NCBI GenBank assembly: GCA_024138015.1
Contig: JAMXBB010000011.1
Coordinates: 72,854,522 to 72,918,521, forward strand
Source: Lumnitzera littorea
Taxonomy: Eukaryota > Streptophyta > Magnoliopsida > Myrtales > Combretaceae
Direction of reading: 5' to 3'
Length of the DNA: 64,000 nt
Shown here: positions 1 through 12,345 of the stretch, piece after piece
How positions within the stretch are numbered: the stretch's first letter is position 1
Layout of the letters: every line of letters begins with the position of its first letter
Notes under the pieces: model-generated
Database searches by the model: none
What the model saw: the letters and a program-made list of their open reading frames with translations, nothing else
Told to the model about the DNA's origin: nothing
Made by a program: the position numbers and the translations under genes

Positions 1-1372
1 ATTTAGTGTAACCATGAATATAAGAATGGTTTAGTTTTTCCAAGCAGTATTTCAGTTTTAACTGTTTTCTTGTGACTGTCGGATGGTTAGTTTATGTATA
101 GGAGATCATAGAATGGTTTCTTGTATCTGTAAATTTGATGGGAGTAACTTGTACCTTTGAGATAATTTCGTGGTGGCTTCCCATTACTATATGTAGCTGT
201 ATTTGTTTTTCTTATTAACTCTGCAAGCCCTGTTACTAATTTTCCATCAAGTTCTAGAATTAGCAATTATAGTTGAACATGACCTAAATTGACAAATCCA
301 CGTCTGTAAAGATCATTTATCTCCATATTGCAAGGAAAGCAAATTCACTGCAAGTCATTAGAGCAGGGTTTCTAATTTCTATCAAGTTAACATAAACCTT
401 CCTGATTCCAGATGGATATAATCTGAGAAGATGAAATTATGATCATTACAATATGGGGATATAAGCTCAAGTGGAGTTTAGTACCTCCGACACATCATTG
501 AGATTTGTTATGTGCCAACCCATTAGCAACCTTCAAAGAGCATGTCATGAGTTGTCTCTACTCGCTCTTGATACTTGGGTTTCTCTTTCTGTTCTTACAG
601 TATTAGAAGGATGTGGATTTCCACTAAAAGAGGAGTATGATATTTTTGTTGAATTTCGTGAGGATGAGAAGTCTTTTTCTGTAGATCAAGGTTTGGGGCC
701 TTTAGGGTTCTTTTAGGGACCTTTGGTGTTTATTGTCACCAATAGCACTTCTTCACCTAAATTTTCTTTTACAGCTGAGGTTAACCAAGAGTCTTGATGC
801 TTCGGGGATTGTACACAATTTTGATGAAAAAGAGATAGCTGTATACATTTGTCTACATATTTATGAATATTTAGTATATTGAAACTTGGACATACTTGTT
901 CTGCTAGGGATGCTTCTTTAATTGGCATGTTGAATAATTTCAGCCATGAATATTTCCTTTTAATTGACCAATTATTATAGCTTGTAGCTCTGTGAGTGTA
1001 TGAATCTTACCCTTGATCTATTGATTACAATGATGTGCTTGCTTGAATTTAAAGCCCTTTTTTTTTTTTCTTGGAGGGGGTGGGGGTGGGGTGCTGCAAA
1101 GCTTGAAATTAAGGCTAAGCTAGTTCTTCTGGCTGCTGCTCTACATTCAGAAAGTAGGGTGGTTGAAATTGTATTTCTTCCAATCATCAAACTTTTGGAG
1201 TAAATCCAGTTTCTTCAGATCATGAACACAGTCCTTTCTCTGTCTTCACATGACAATACTTACTCACATATCTTGAAAATTGAAATAGTGAGCTTTTAGA
1301 TACTTTACTTTGCCACAGTATTCTTGCTAGTTACCATGATACTGAAAACTAATTCTTGTATTATCTTTTCAG
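1..1372. other. Upstream intron/non-coding sequence of gene 1
   Basis: No exon can be defended here. The first recognisable exon of gene 1 starts at 1373 in the middle of a codon, so at least one upstream coding exon exists. It lies either left of the window or in this stretch unrecognised. Short open frames at 471-716 and 1000-1203 have biased, low-complexity composition and no family resemblance. A polypyrimidine tract followed by an AG near 600 could be a cryptic acceptor, but nothing after it looks like the missing N-terminus. Confidence 0.5.
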
Positions 1373-4300
1373 GTGCTGCAGTGGTCAGAGATCTTCCACC
1401 AGAACAGTTCTGCAAGCATGGATTTGTGATTGGAAAAGCATCCGAGGCAGGTTTTGGTAATGAAATGTACAAGGTGTTGACTGGTGCAGCACTGAGCATA
1501 ATGCTAAACCGGTCGCTGATTATTGGGCAAACCAGGCACATTGGTTCTTTCTTAATCCTTTCTGTTTATGCCTATAAGTTGTTTCTTAATTAGCTGCATG
1601 GTAGGTTAAAAGAATGATGAAATATGCAGCAAAAAATTTTTCTTATTGTGTTTTCATCCATGTTATCCCACAAGTCACTGCACATACTAACAATTTATCT
1701 GCTACTTTATCCATTTAACCTTTGGTTCAGGAGATTTTCTTTTAATGTGGTCAAGATTATTAGCCAGTATCTATATTCTGCATCCACAGGAATATAAATG
1801 CAGATGCAAATATGCTGATTTGACATCTGAGTATTATAAAGAAAGCCATCACCATGAGGAAAATAGAAAGTTTCTTTGTCATTAATCTTTTGTACCTCTC
1901 AACTAACTAGGATTTATTTTATTTCAGGGGTAAATTCCCATTTGGTGATTATATTTCCTATTCAAACATTTCATTTACATTAAACGAGGTCAAACATCTA
2001 TGGAGGCATAATGGCTGTGTTAAGAAATATGGCAGACCACTAATTATGAGAATAGATGACTTTGAGAAACCAACCAAGACAAATGTCTTGTGTAGTAATT
2101 GGAGGAAATGGATGCAACCAATCGTATGGTGAGGAAGGAAACTTTCTTGTAATTAACTGTAGAGTTTTGATCGTGGACACAGATTATCATATATTGCAGT
2201 TAGTCAATCAATAGCTGACTAAGTTTTCAAATCAGGTTTCAGAATACTACTGATGCTGTGGGGGCTCAATTTTTCCTGAAGAACATACACTCTGATATGA
2301 GAAGTGCTGCTACAAATCTATTTGGAAACCCAGGATCCCTTCATATTCGGCCCAATGTTTATGGAGAGTTGATGAGGGTGTTAATCTCTCCCTCCCAGGA
2401 GGTTGAGGAAGCAGTAAATTGGGTTCTTCAAGATGGGCGCAATCCTGATATTTCAGTGCATATGCGAATGTTAATGAATAGGTAATGCAGAACCATTAGC
2501 TAACTTATGGTTCATTATGTGGAAAAAATACTGTTTCATTTAATAACTCTCTGCTGAAAGTAGTTAATAAGATTTTACAGTATGCAGTGTGAATAGTAGT
2601 TCTCTCAAAGTTGGAATTGCATATTAATGGGGTATTTTTGGAATTTTCCTATAGGGCTGGATTTGTCTTTCTATGCCGTACTACTCAATCCACATTATAT
2701 TCTCCCCAGATAATTAGATAATTTAACAAGAAAAAGAAAACACCTGTCAACTCTACTACATGGTTTCTAATTGCTTCAATTTTTCACTTAGCTTGGAAGA
2801 AGAGATAGTCATACAATTCTATTGCATGATAGGATATGAAAAATATCCAAAGGAAGACCACTGTGCTAGTTGTTGAATGGCAAGCAAGCTGTTATAGCTC
2901 GAGATTGATATTTTTGTTTAACATAACTAACACTTAACAAGAAAAAGAAAACAGTAGTCAACTTTCATACATGGTTTCTGATCGCTTCAATTTTTTCGCT
3001 TAGCTTGGAAGAAGAGATAGTCATACAATTCTATCGCATGATAGGATATGAAAAATATCCAAAGGAAGAGCGCTAGGCTAGTTGTTGTATGGCAAGCAAG
3101 CTGTTATAGCACAAGATCGATATACTTGTTCAACATAACTAACAACTTACACGTCCCATTAAATAAGTGCAAACCTGGGAAATTTTTTGAATGGAGACCT
3201 AACAATGTGGTAAAAATGGAAGGTCGTCATGGGTCAAAAGTCTGATTTATTTATTTCTGATGCAGGACTCTCTTTATTTTTTCAGGTCTCTAAGAGCTGC
3301 ACAGTCAGTGTTGAGCTGTACTAGGAAAGCCATAAGCCACATACAATCATCAAAACCTAGAATTGCTTTAGTATCAGATACACCTGCTTTCATCCACAGC
3401 ATTATGGCAAATATAACTGAATTTGCAGAGGTATCTGGATATACATGGTATTTTAAATTAAATATAAAGCCCTTTTTCATATTTAGATGTCCTCAACCGG
3501 CCATATCCTTTTTTCCCCCCGAAAAAAATGAATATATCAAAGAAGTTCAACATTATACATTCACTGATTTGCTGCTTGTAGGATGTTATTGATGCTTATT
3601 ATATGCATACATTTGATCAGGTATTTCATATCATACAATGATTTGAGACTGAGACACGTCAATGCCAAATGTTCAAGTTACCAACAGATTATTCTGTTAC
3701 TGCTATGCGGCTGTTTCTTCAATCTGGCAAACCTTTTACCTTTTTCCTCTCTAAATCATATTTTGCTTCTGCTAGGTTCTTCATTTCAATTATAAGGCTT
3801 TTAAAGGAAACATATCTTTGGATGAGAATAAGCTTCAGAAGCTGGCATTTAGAACAAAGGACTGGGGTCCAGCACCCCGATGGGTTGCATTTGTAGATTT
3901 CTTTCTAGCATCGCGAGCAAAGCATGCCATTGTTTCTGGAGCACACCGGCGTGTGGGCACTACCTATGCTCAGTTAATTGCGGCTTTGGCAGCAGCAAAT
4001 AGTATTGGTACATATGATTCATAACACGGATTTAATATCAGTTTTCTTATGGGTATATAATTATCAATTATTTTTCTTACCACTTTGCTGAAGTACTTGC
4101 AAAAACCTTTGCAAAATATTTTCAGGGGATGATACTTTTGATTCAAATTTTTCATTCCTTAGTAGCTTCCAGACTAACTTACTTCATCAAGGCTTGGGAA
4201 ATCAGTTTGGGTGGGGACATGTATGGAATAGATTTGCAGGGCCTCTGAGTTGCCATGGACAGCCTCATCAGTGTGCTTATACACCACTTCTCCCTCCAGG

Positions 4301-4466
4301 TTGGTGGGATGGTCTTTGGCAGTCCCCCATCCCCCGCGACATCCGCAAGTTAGCTGCCTATGGAGTTAAAATCTCAGGTTTAGGGACAGTTGATGAGGAC
4401 CATCTTCTATCTTTCTGTAGTTCAAAGAAAACCACTGTGAAAACGATCTCGGTGCTGAAACCGTAA
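1373..4466 (+). CDS. Conserved plant protein of uncertain function, possibly fucosyltransferase-like (3' part, six exons)
   Basis: Exons read 1373-1535, 1928-2128, 2236-2481, 3286-3430, 3776-4007 and 4126-4466 (TAA stop). Their phases join into one frame of 441 residues. The first exon enters with two bases of a split codon, so the N-terminus is missing. Landmarks in order are RDLPPEQFCKHGF and GFGNEMYKVLTGAAL (exon 1), PIVWFQNTTDAVGAQFFL (exon 2/3 junction), RIALVSDTPAFIHSI (exon 4), KDWGPAPRWVAFVDFF and HRRVGTTYAQLIAALAAAN (exon 5), and a Gly/Trp/Pro-rich tail (exon 6). I recognise this as a conserved single-copy-like plant family, remembered as the Arabidopsis At3g26950 type, annotated only as a transmembrane protein. 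The GxGNE start and the late Arg/Thr-containing motif recall GT-B fucosyltransferases, but that is inference. The first intron has a GC donor. Intron 3 holds a tandem duplication. A 39-nt in-frame optional exon may exist at 3582-3620. Confidence 0.85.
2725..3147. repeat. 211-bp tandem duplication inside intron 3 of gene 1
   Basis: Two adjacent copies, at about 2725-2935 and 2936-3147, share long identical stretches such as the run beginning GCTTGGAAGAAGAGATAGTC and differ by scattered substitutions. The period is about 211 bp. The duplication lies wholly within the intron and does not touch the flanking splice sites. Divergence between the copies argues for an old duplication rather than an assembly artefact. 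Confidence 0.9.
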
Positions 4467-5150
4467 TTCTTTGTTCCATTTCTTTACTTCGATAGGCATT
4501 CTTTTGTAAACACAAGGGTTGTGATGATAGAAATATGTAGTCCCATAAAGCGTTGTAACAGTCTTGCCTCTCGCGTGAAGCTGTGTTCTGTAGGGTATTG
4601 CTGGATATTGCATGGAGGGAAAATAAGACTAACTTCCTACTGCTTTTATCTTATTGTCTTTCTTTAGTTGAGTCAATCAATAATCTGGGTAGGTAGGAAA
4701 TAGTCTTGGATCAAATTAGTCGCCCAGAACGTATCTCAGCACTAGAGAGCTGGTTTAGATACGAACTAAACAATTCAAAGATTACAAAATCATAATCTAT
4801 GTTTTGGCGCATTTACTTATTAGAGTTTTATTACTATGTGTTAAAATGCTAAATAAATAGATGTATTAGTTTCTAATAAGTACGTAATAAATAATTTATA
4901 AAATAAATATAATTAAAAATTTTGTAGAAAAAATAGAAAATGAAAAAGGAAAAATGTATATAATGAAATTTGTTCAAATCCCAGGGTACTTTGCCAACTA
5001 CCTTAATGCTTGAGACTTGGGAGTGTAGGCCACATGCCAAATAACGGTAGGTGAAGCCCTCCTATGGTGGTGCGTGCTGCCTGTTATGAGGAGTGCCATG
5101 AACTCAAAGATTGGTGGGTGTCTATTCACTATATTAAATATTATTAAACG
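4467..5150. other. 3' flank of gene 1 up to the Mutator-like element
   Basis: This starts with the likely 3' UTR of gene 1; the exact polyadenylation site cannot be fixed. AT-rich sequence with no coding signal follows. The part from about 4980 may already belong to the left end of the Mutator-like element, but I could not extend the inverted repeat confidently beyond about 5158. Confidence 0.4.
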
Positions 5151-5287
5151 AAAAAGATTTATTAGAAATTCGAGTTTTATATGAATATAAATCATTTTTT
5201 CAAAAAATATTACGAAAAAGAGCTTTATATAAAAAATATTATGAATGTGGTATTTGTATGCATCTTCACTTTTTCTTATTTTTTACA

Positions 5288-5490
5288 CTAAAGGTGCATC
5301 TAGTATATATGTCTTCAATGTTTCTTCAATATCTTTTGTAATAAATTGAAGGTACATTTATTACATATACTTTCAATGTTTTTTAATAGATTGAAAGTGT
5401 ATCTAATACATACGTTTTCAATGTTTTAATTTAAATTGAAGGTATATGCATTACATATGCCTTCAGTGCTACGTATTACGCCTTCAATAT
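5288..5490. repeat. Left subterminal array of hairpin units in the MULE
   Basis: Three to four units of about 45-57 bp each read roughly ATTGAAGGTACAT, a short loop, then a partner ending in CTTTCAAT. Each unit is therefore a self-complementary palindrome, repeated head to tail. The units differ by point changes. The same kind of palindrome is found just inside the right end. Confidence 0.8.
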
Positions 5491-5827
5491 TTTCCTCCAA
5501 CCTCTCACAATTAAAACATATACTTTTACTTGCATATTTTAAACCAAATGATAAGTTTGCTATAGAAATCGATTGTATGAAATAATTATCGATAAGACTC
5601 TTTAACAAAGATAGCAAGTAGGAAAAAGTTCGGCATACGGAATGATTATTCATTTACTATAAGAGTCAGTTACAGTAAAAAAAATTGAAAATTGTAATGC
5701 TGGGATAAATAAAAAATGCTACAAATTGCAATCTCTAATAAGAACTAAACTGTATTTCGAATAATTAGTATATATCATAACTCTATGTTTATGTTAATAC
5801 AATGGTTAAAAAAAAAAAATAGAAGTT

Positions 5828-8800
5828 GTATACGCCATGTGAAGGTCTTCATGGCACGAGATAGAAGTAAATGCCCTCGTCCAACCTGTGATTGTGTAGG
5901 CTGAGGTGATAAATTGTTAAGATTAAGATCCCTAGGAAGGTTGGGTCGATTGGAGGGGCTAGCTGTAGTTGAGTCACACCCTTACCTATGGAGGACTGTG
6001 TGGAGGTGGAACGTTGCTTTTAAGGTATTGGCGGAGTTGTGAGATCAAGATGATGCTGAAACTCGAGAGTCACGTACAAGTTATATCCGGCCTTAGAGTT
6101 GGATTTAGCTCTTGAGGTGGAGGTAACTCCTGACCCGAAGTATGTGTCATATCGTTCGTTGATTTACTCGAGATCTATAGAATGATGCCTATGTGATGAG
6201 ATATCGTCATTGAGGTTTATCTGGCGATGTCCCGACCGAGCCTTGCCTCTTTAAACTTAGGCTGTACCCCTAGGATAGGGAGCTGGCACATCCTTATCCA
6301 TAGGTGGTCCTAGCTCTTTGCCATGGTCTACATGATAAAACCCTCTAGTTAGGTCAGTGTTCTATTTTAAATCGTAAACTCCTTAGGCTAGTATTATTAA
6401 AAATCGAAATTAAGGTTTCGATTTAATTATTTTTAACATCCTTATTTTACATATATAGCAAGCATATTAAATTTTAAATCAAGCATTCTAGCAATAATAG
6501 TGGTCGAACCCACCACCTACTTCCAGTCAATTTCAGCGACCTTTTCCCTTTTCATATATACCCTATTCTCACCGAATTCTCTCTCGTCAGTCCTCCTAAT
6601 TACGTAAATTTAGTTCAAAATTTTTTAGTAGCTCTCGTTCGAATTCAGTCCAGGATTTACTCATGGGTGGGTTTAGTTATTTACGCTTGCTCGCATTCCA
6701 AAGTAACCCCGTAAATATCATTAATTAATTATTCGAATATATTATTTTACGATTTATAATTTTTTATTGTTGTTATTTTTTTAGATTCTCGTTCGTGCCC
6801 TTTGATGAATTTTCTTCCCCACTTAGATTCGTAAACCGTTTCGATTTTATTTTCAGTACGGTAAATATAGTGTAATACTATGTTATCATTATCTTATATT
6901 TTGTGTGTGTATATATATATATATGTATTTTATTTCGCTATTAGTATCGATTTAAGTTTTATTGGTATTCAATTTTAGCTTTAAAGTATTCAGTTATCAT
7001 GTTATATAATATTATTTTATATAAGAGTTATGATTAAAATATATATTATCGTATTTCGCGCTATTAATTATAGATATATTTTGGGGCTAATTTTTTTATT
7101 TCTATTACATTCATGTGGATCACTAATTTCCGTTTTTTTATAGGTTATGTTTGTAATCATATTTTATACGATAATTTTAAATGTCGATTCGGTGTGTTAT
7201 AATACTATATTATAGTTGGTAAGTCTTTTTTTTTTTAATATATATATATATAAATGGTGTTCTGGTCTAAGTTTTTTCCTTACCTTAATATTATGAATGC
7301 ATAGTATATTTTATCATATCCCAAATTATTGATTATAGATATATATGTATGTTGAGGCTAAGTTTTTTATTATTTATATAGTATGTTAACGATCGTACTC
7401 TACATATGTCCTTACTACCAATTAACATGCTACGAGTCTTTCTATTATTGGTACGATTTATTATTATTATTATTATTATTATTATCGATGTTTTTGTAAT
7501 CAACTATTTTATCACACTATTGGTATATATATGTGACATATCATATATTATGTAATATGTCCATTTTATTTGTCGACGATTACTTTGTCATTCCTTACGA
7601 GTTTTTAAAAATTATATTAATTTTCCAATAAGTACATATTGTTTGTTTATCATATAAGTTCGATAACCTATATGATTCGATACTCCAATTATGTGTCCAT
7701 TATATATATATATTATGTACTTTATGAGTTATTATAAAAGTGATCTTTTATATATAGTTATCTTACCTTTTTAGTCTACTTATATTACGTTATTACTATT
7801 ATTTTGACTTAACGTTTTATTTGGGGACCTTAATTGAATAGATCTTAAGCTCTTAGATAACTCCTAGGTAGGACTTAGTCTTAAAAAGTAAGAGTTAACG
7901 TGTTACTTGTTTTCTTCTAGATTCGAAGTGTTCGATTTCCTTTGTTGAGGTCTAACTTTTGTTCGGGTTTGAGATCGGAGTATTGTTTTCGACCTTGGAG
8001 CGAATCCAGGTACATGGTGTTGATTGTTGCTTGTATTTGATAAGACTTAGTAATCAAATCGGACTAACTTATATTTGGCCCAATTAAACTTGATTGCTGG
8101 TTTTGTTTGTTCTGCCCGCTGTATGGGCTCGTAGTGGCAGATCCCTAGAGAGGTAACTGCTGATCATATGCGAGGTTTCCTTAGTGGATTTTCATATGGG
8201 ACGACACAATTAGAATATTAGATTCTAGACTCTGGTTATTAGGCGTAAAGGACTTAAAAGAAAATGCATAATTATATCCACCTACGTATGTGAGCAAAGA
8301 CCACGCATGGCGGGGTTTGAATACCCCTTTGTTGTTCTATGAGCCTAAATTGAGATAATTAAACTGCTGATTGCATTATCTTCTATTAATTGTATATCTG
8401 TATGTAAATGATTTGACTGGCATGCGTATATGTTTGTACACTAGTACTAGGCTTCAACTTGTTCTTTTCTCTTTCAGGTGCTAGATTTGAGGACTTTCTT
8501 ATATATGAGGAAACGTTTGTCAACGACATCCAGGAGGAGGATGGAGTTGAGTATTTATAATTTTATGATGACTAGATAGGGTGATATCTATGTTATTGAT
8601 GGTTTATGTTTTGTTGGGGGTTTTGTATTTTAAGGAGATGGACTCCTTTCAATAGCTGAGTTTTTTAGTCATTTGACATATCTTATGTTTTAATAGTATG
8701 TCGGGAAACTTCTGAACTTTTGGATGTTGTAGATTTATATGGGGTTATGAATGAATGCAACGTCCTACTTCTTTGTAGATATTTATATATTATGTATTGT

Positions 8801-8905
8801 GATTTTCCTTATTTCGATTGTGGACTTAGAAAATCTTACATATTCTAAACTGGTCGGTATATGTGACGAGTTGTAGCGTCATTTAGGATCTTGGGGCGTT
8901 ATACA
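5828..8905 (+). mobile_element. Non-coding LTR-like segment (~3 kb) nested in the MULE
   Basis: This stretch has no long open frame and a different texture from the MULE. It has alternating GC-richer blocks, a possible intron-like acceptor (CTTTCAG) before GTGCTAGATTTGAGGAC near 8478, and a terminal GGGGCGTTATACA near 8893-8905. The left edge carries TGTATACGCC near 5825-5834, so the ends form a short TG...CA inverted pair. That is consistent with one very long LTR, as in some chromoviruses, or with a large non-autonomous retroelement. A partial direct repeat of a GAGATAG...ATGCCC motif flanks it (about 5860 and 8907). Family assignment is inference. Confidence 0.4.
7458..7486. repeat. TTA microsatellite
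   Basis: An uninterrupted run of about nine TTA/ATT triplets inside the nested LTR-like segment. Confidence 0.9.
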
Positions 8906-9369
8906 TGAGATAGCTGCTATATGCCCTTGTGCTGTAGGTAGAGGATGAGGCCACTATATCGCTCAACGAATTGCAATGCCCCATTTGCAATACTGAGCAT
9001 TGTAGGATAGTCAGGTGCTAGCTATATACTCTTAAGCGAATTTACCTGAAATAAGTAGAAATATGGGTGTCAAAATGTATGATAGCAAGTATGTATGAGT
9101 ATATAAACTAATTGATGATTTCACATATACTTACTAGTTGACTGATGACAACTCCCTAATGTATAATGTAATGTCGAGTGATCTATTTGTATCACGACCA
9201 GTAACTTTCGTTGATTCCTTGGAGACCTTAGATATGTACTAAGAATTCGTGTCTCTATCTCTAAGCCTAGATGTACGTAGCATGTGTGTTGATCTAATTA
9301 ACATCTATCCTACCTCGGAGGTTCAGCTGGTGGAGCTGCTCAGAAGTGTCTACCTCCTATAGGGTTGTT

Positions 9370-11697
9370 GGTATTCACCAAACTGCCAGATGACACAATT
9401 TAAGGAACATCACTCAATGATGTAGAAACATATGAATGGTACTTAAGCAATCCAAATGTGTTGCCCAATAGTGCAAAAGTGAGGCAACAACTACAACAAC
9501 TCGTTCGTATAAAGCTCCCAAACAACTTAATGGAAAAAAAAAAAAAGAAATTAGCAAAACAACGAGGGTTATAACTCTTGACAACATTTGATGTCATGTA
9601 TGCAAAATGGTAATATTTGTCATATGCAAGCGTCTACCTGTCCAAAACTACATTATCAAATCAAATGGGAGCATCCTCTTTAGCCCGTGCCAACTACTCT
9701 ATAAAACATTTGAATTTTCTTTCCTGTGCCTAAACACCTGCAAACTAAACAAGTTTCTTCCACAATTGGTTGTTGTAAGCCATGTTGAAATTACTAGCAA
9801 CGTACCACAGGCAGTATCTCCACACTACAAACAGAGGCTATCATCCTACTGATGGTTCCTTATACTTGGAATCAATGCCGGATGCTCTATTAGATATAAG
9901 ACATAAGGTTTCTCCCTTCTGATTGATCATATGTACATTAAGCTTTCGCAAGAACCACCCTTAGGTTTTTGTCGATTTTGTATCAACAAGAGTAAAGGCT
10001 AATGGAGCTATTGAATTGTTTTCATCTATGCTACAAGCCACCAACAACTTATGCCCATACTTTTCGTATACAAATGTACCATTAATGCATACATTAGGCT
10101 GATAGTATTTAAAGGCTTCCATACATGGACCGAATGTCTAGAAAACCCACTTGAACTGAAACTCACTTGACTTCGGTGAATTACCCTAACCTCAATCTAC
10201 CTATGTCTTCGAATTGCTCACCTTCATTGCATTCAATAGCCTCGACAACTTATTATACAACTTCTCCTAGTTGCTATATACCATTTTAATAGCCTTCCTC
10301 TTAGCCTCAAAAACTCTCTTATTGCTTACTGTGTATCCATACATATTTTGCACATTAGCTACAAGATCAGGTATCTTTACATCGGGATTATTCCATATAC
10401 TATTGATGATTAACCTAGCCATTATGTTGCTATCGATCTAAGGATGGTCTTGGTTCATCATCGAGTTCACACAAGTATGTGGGCCCTCTAGAATTGTGAT
10501 TTTGAAAAGACCCTATACTTTCTTTAGACAAGCTTGTACCTTCCATTTACAACTCTCTTCCTTCTTCTTACAATAGACTACATGTATAGTTGGTTTCGAT
10601 ATCTTGACATGGAAAATATAATGGTTCCTTAAGTGGAACAACTTCACCACATCTATGAGATCTTCCTTCGTTTTGAAATGCATGTTGACACTTAAGTCAT
10701 TAGAACTGCTAATGTTGCTGTATACATTATTAATGTCTCTCTCAAATGTTACGTATTCATTGCTATCATACTAGCTATTGTAAAATGGGATAGGATCTCT
10801 TACAAGCCTATCTACTAATTCATTTATTTTTAGAAAGTTGTAAAACTGATTGTTGGACAATGCTTCATGATGTGACGACGAGACATGCTTAGGCCATCTT
10901 TGCGAAATGGCCGAATCGACACATTACTATTGATAATATCTAGTTTCACTTGGGGTTCTCCCAAATCCTCGCAACCTTTATTGTCGTCATCTTTGAGTCC
11001 TACATGATCCTCATTGGTCATTACCATCTCCAACTGCTTCATCCTGCCTATCATTGTGGACATTTATGTCCATGTGCATTCTCTCCACATATGGATCATA
11101 AGACTCTTTGTGTTTGATAATAGGACCCAATACTTTGTCAAGTTACTCTTCTGTGATATCGACATGCTTATAATTAGTAAAATCCATGTATAATTCATTT
11201 GATAGATCCACATATGTTTGCTCCATACTAGTCATTGTAGAATGTAAATTGGGAGTCAAAAGAGTTGCATTGTTTAGCTCATGTATTTCATGTTTGGCCT
11301 GGGCACTCGATTCCCTATTATGCCTTATGTACATTTCCTGAATACTCCATTCACGAAAAGACTTGATCATCTTAATGAAATTCTCAACATCCTCATCGTT
11401 TCTAATAACCATCAACTCGTAAGCAACTCCAGCATAATGGAAAAATGGATGCCTATTCACTATTTCAACACCACTCGAGTTAACTCCGGCGTATCCACAA
11501 ATTCTCTAAATGAAATGAGAGAAGTTTGAATCTTTTCTAATCTTTAGCTTCTTAACAAGCTCCTTATCATACTCCGACTCCGAGTTACCCATTACAATAT
11601 TTCCATTCGTATACACAATAATTTTCCCATCATCTGTCATTTCTACCCTAATAATGCCACCATAAACTGAATATTTAGATGACATAAAAAATTTCAT
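9370..11697 (-). pseudogene. Decayed MURA-type transposase of the Mutator-like element
   Basis: Read on the - strand, pieces of a MULE transposase follow in family order but with stops and frame changes. N-terminal part: 11697-11506 and 11460-11143, including YELMVIRNDEDVENFIKMI. Zinc-binding MuDR-type DNA-binding part: about 10620-10440, with YCKKKEESCKWKVQACLKK and then GPHTCV (Cys, Cys, His-x-Cys pattern). Linker: QNMYGYTVSNKRVFEAKRKA (about 10350). Catalytic region: about 10120-9960, with EAFKYYQPNVCINGTF and later IAPLAFTLVDTK. In active MULEs the first catalytic Asp lies in a DGTF motif; here the codon at 10081-10083 gives Asn. The rest (to about 9370) is fragmentary, including EKPYVLYLIEHPAL. 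The gene is clearly inactive. Confidence 0.85.
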
Positions 11698-12237
11698 CTA
11701 CACATCGAGTAACAACTTAACACAATGCATGAAGTTATTTTATTAAACTACGTTGCGCACTATCTAACTTTAACTCATTAATTTAACCCAACACATTGCG
11801 AATGCTAATAAAATATATATATATAACAATTTTAATCTACATACTAAAATTTTTGCATATCCACATTTATATAATTTATTTACAGAAACACAAAAAATGC
11901 TTTAATATAGACAAAATATAATAAATTTTTATGAAATATCAATAATTTAGACAATTTACGATATATCCATAACTACTCAATATACGTAATGCAGTAACAT
12001 TTTTTTTTCTAAAAAAAAACAAGCGCACAATATGGATTACTATGAAGATTAAAAAAAATTTTGCAAATATAAATTATGGACTATTACTTGTTTCAAATAT
12101 ATACTAACATAAAAAATTGGATGAGAACTTTAACTTTGGGTTTCCTCTAGTTTTCTCTATGTTTTAGATATTTTAGAATTTAGTTGGAGTGAAAATAAGG
12201 CTAGGCATGTTCGGATGGGGTTTATATAAGTGATATA

Positions 12238-12345
12238 CTGAAGGCGTAACTAGTTACTATACCTTTAGTATACTAAAGGCGCATGCTAAAGGTGCATGTA
12301 GTGCGTGCGCCTTCAGTTTAACTGTTAATCGCTGAAGTCGCATCT
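12238..12345. repeat. Right subterminal hairpin units of the MULE
   Basis: Palindromic units mirror the left array: ACTGAAGGCGTAACTAGTTA is followed by a CCTTTAGT partner, then ACTAAAGGCGCATG... closed by GCGCCTTCAGT. They lie directly inside the right inverted end. Confidence 0.75.

Noticed and set aside
471..716. An 81-codon + frame upstream of gene 1 as a possible missing N-terminal exon
   Set aside because: It ends in a stop before any donor that would join exon 1373 in phase, and its sequence does not resemble a conserved N-terminus.
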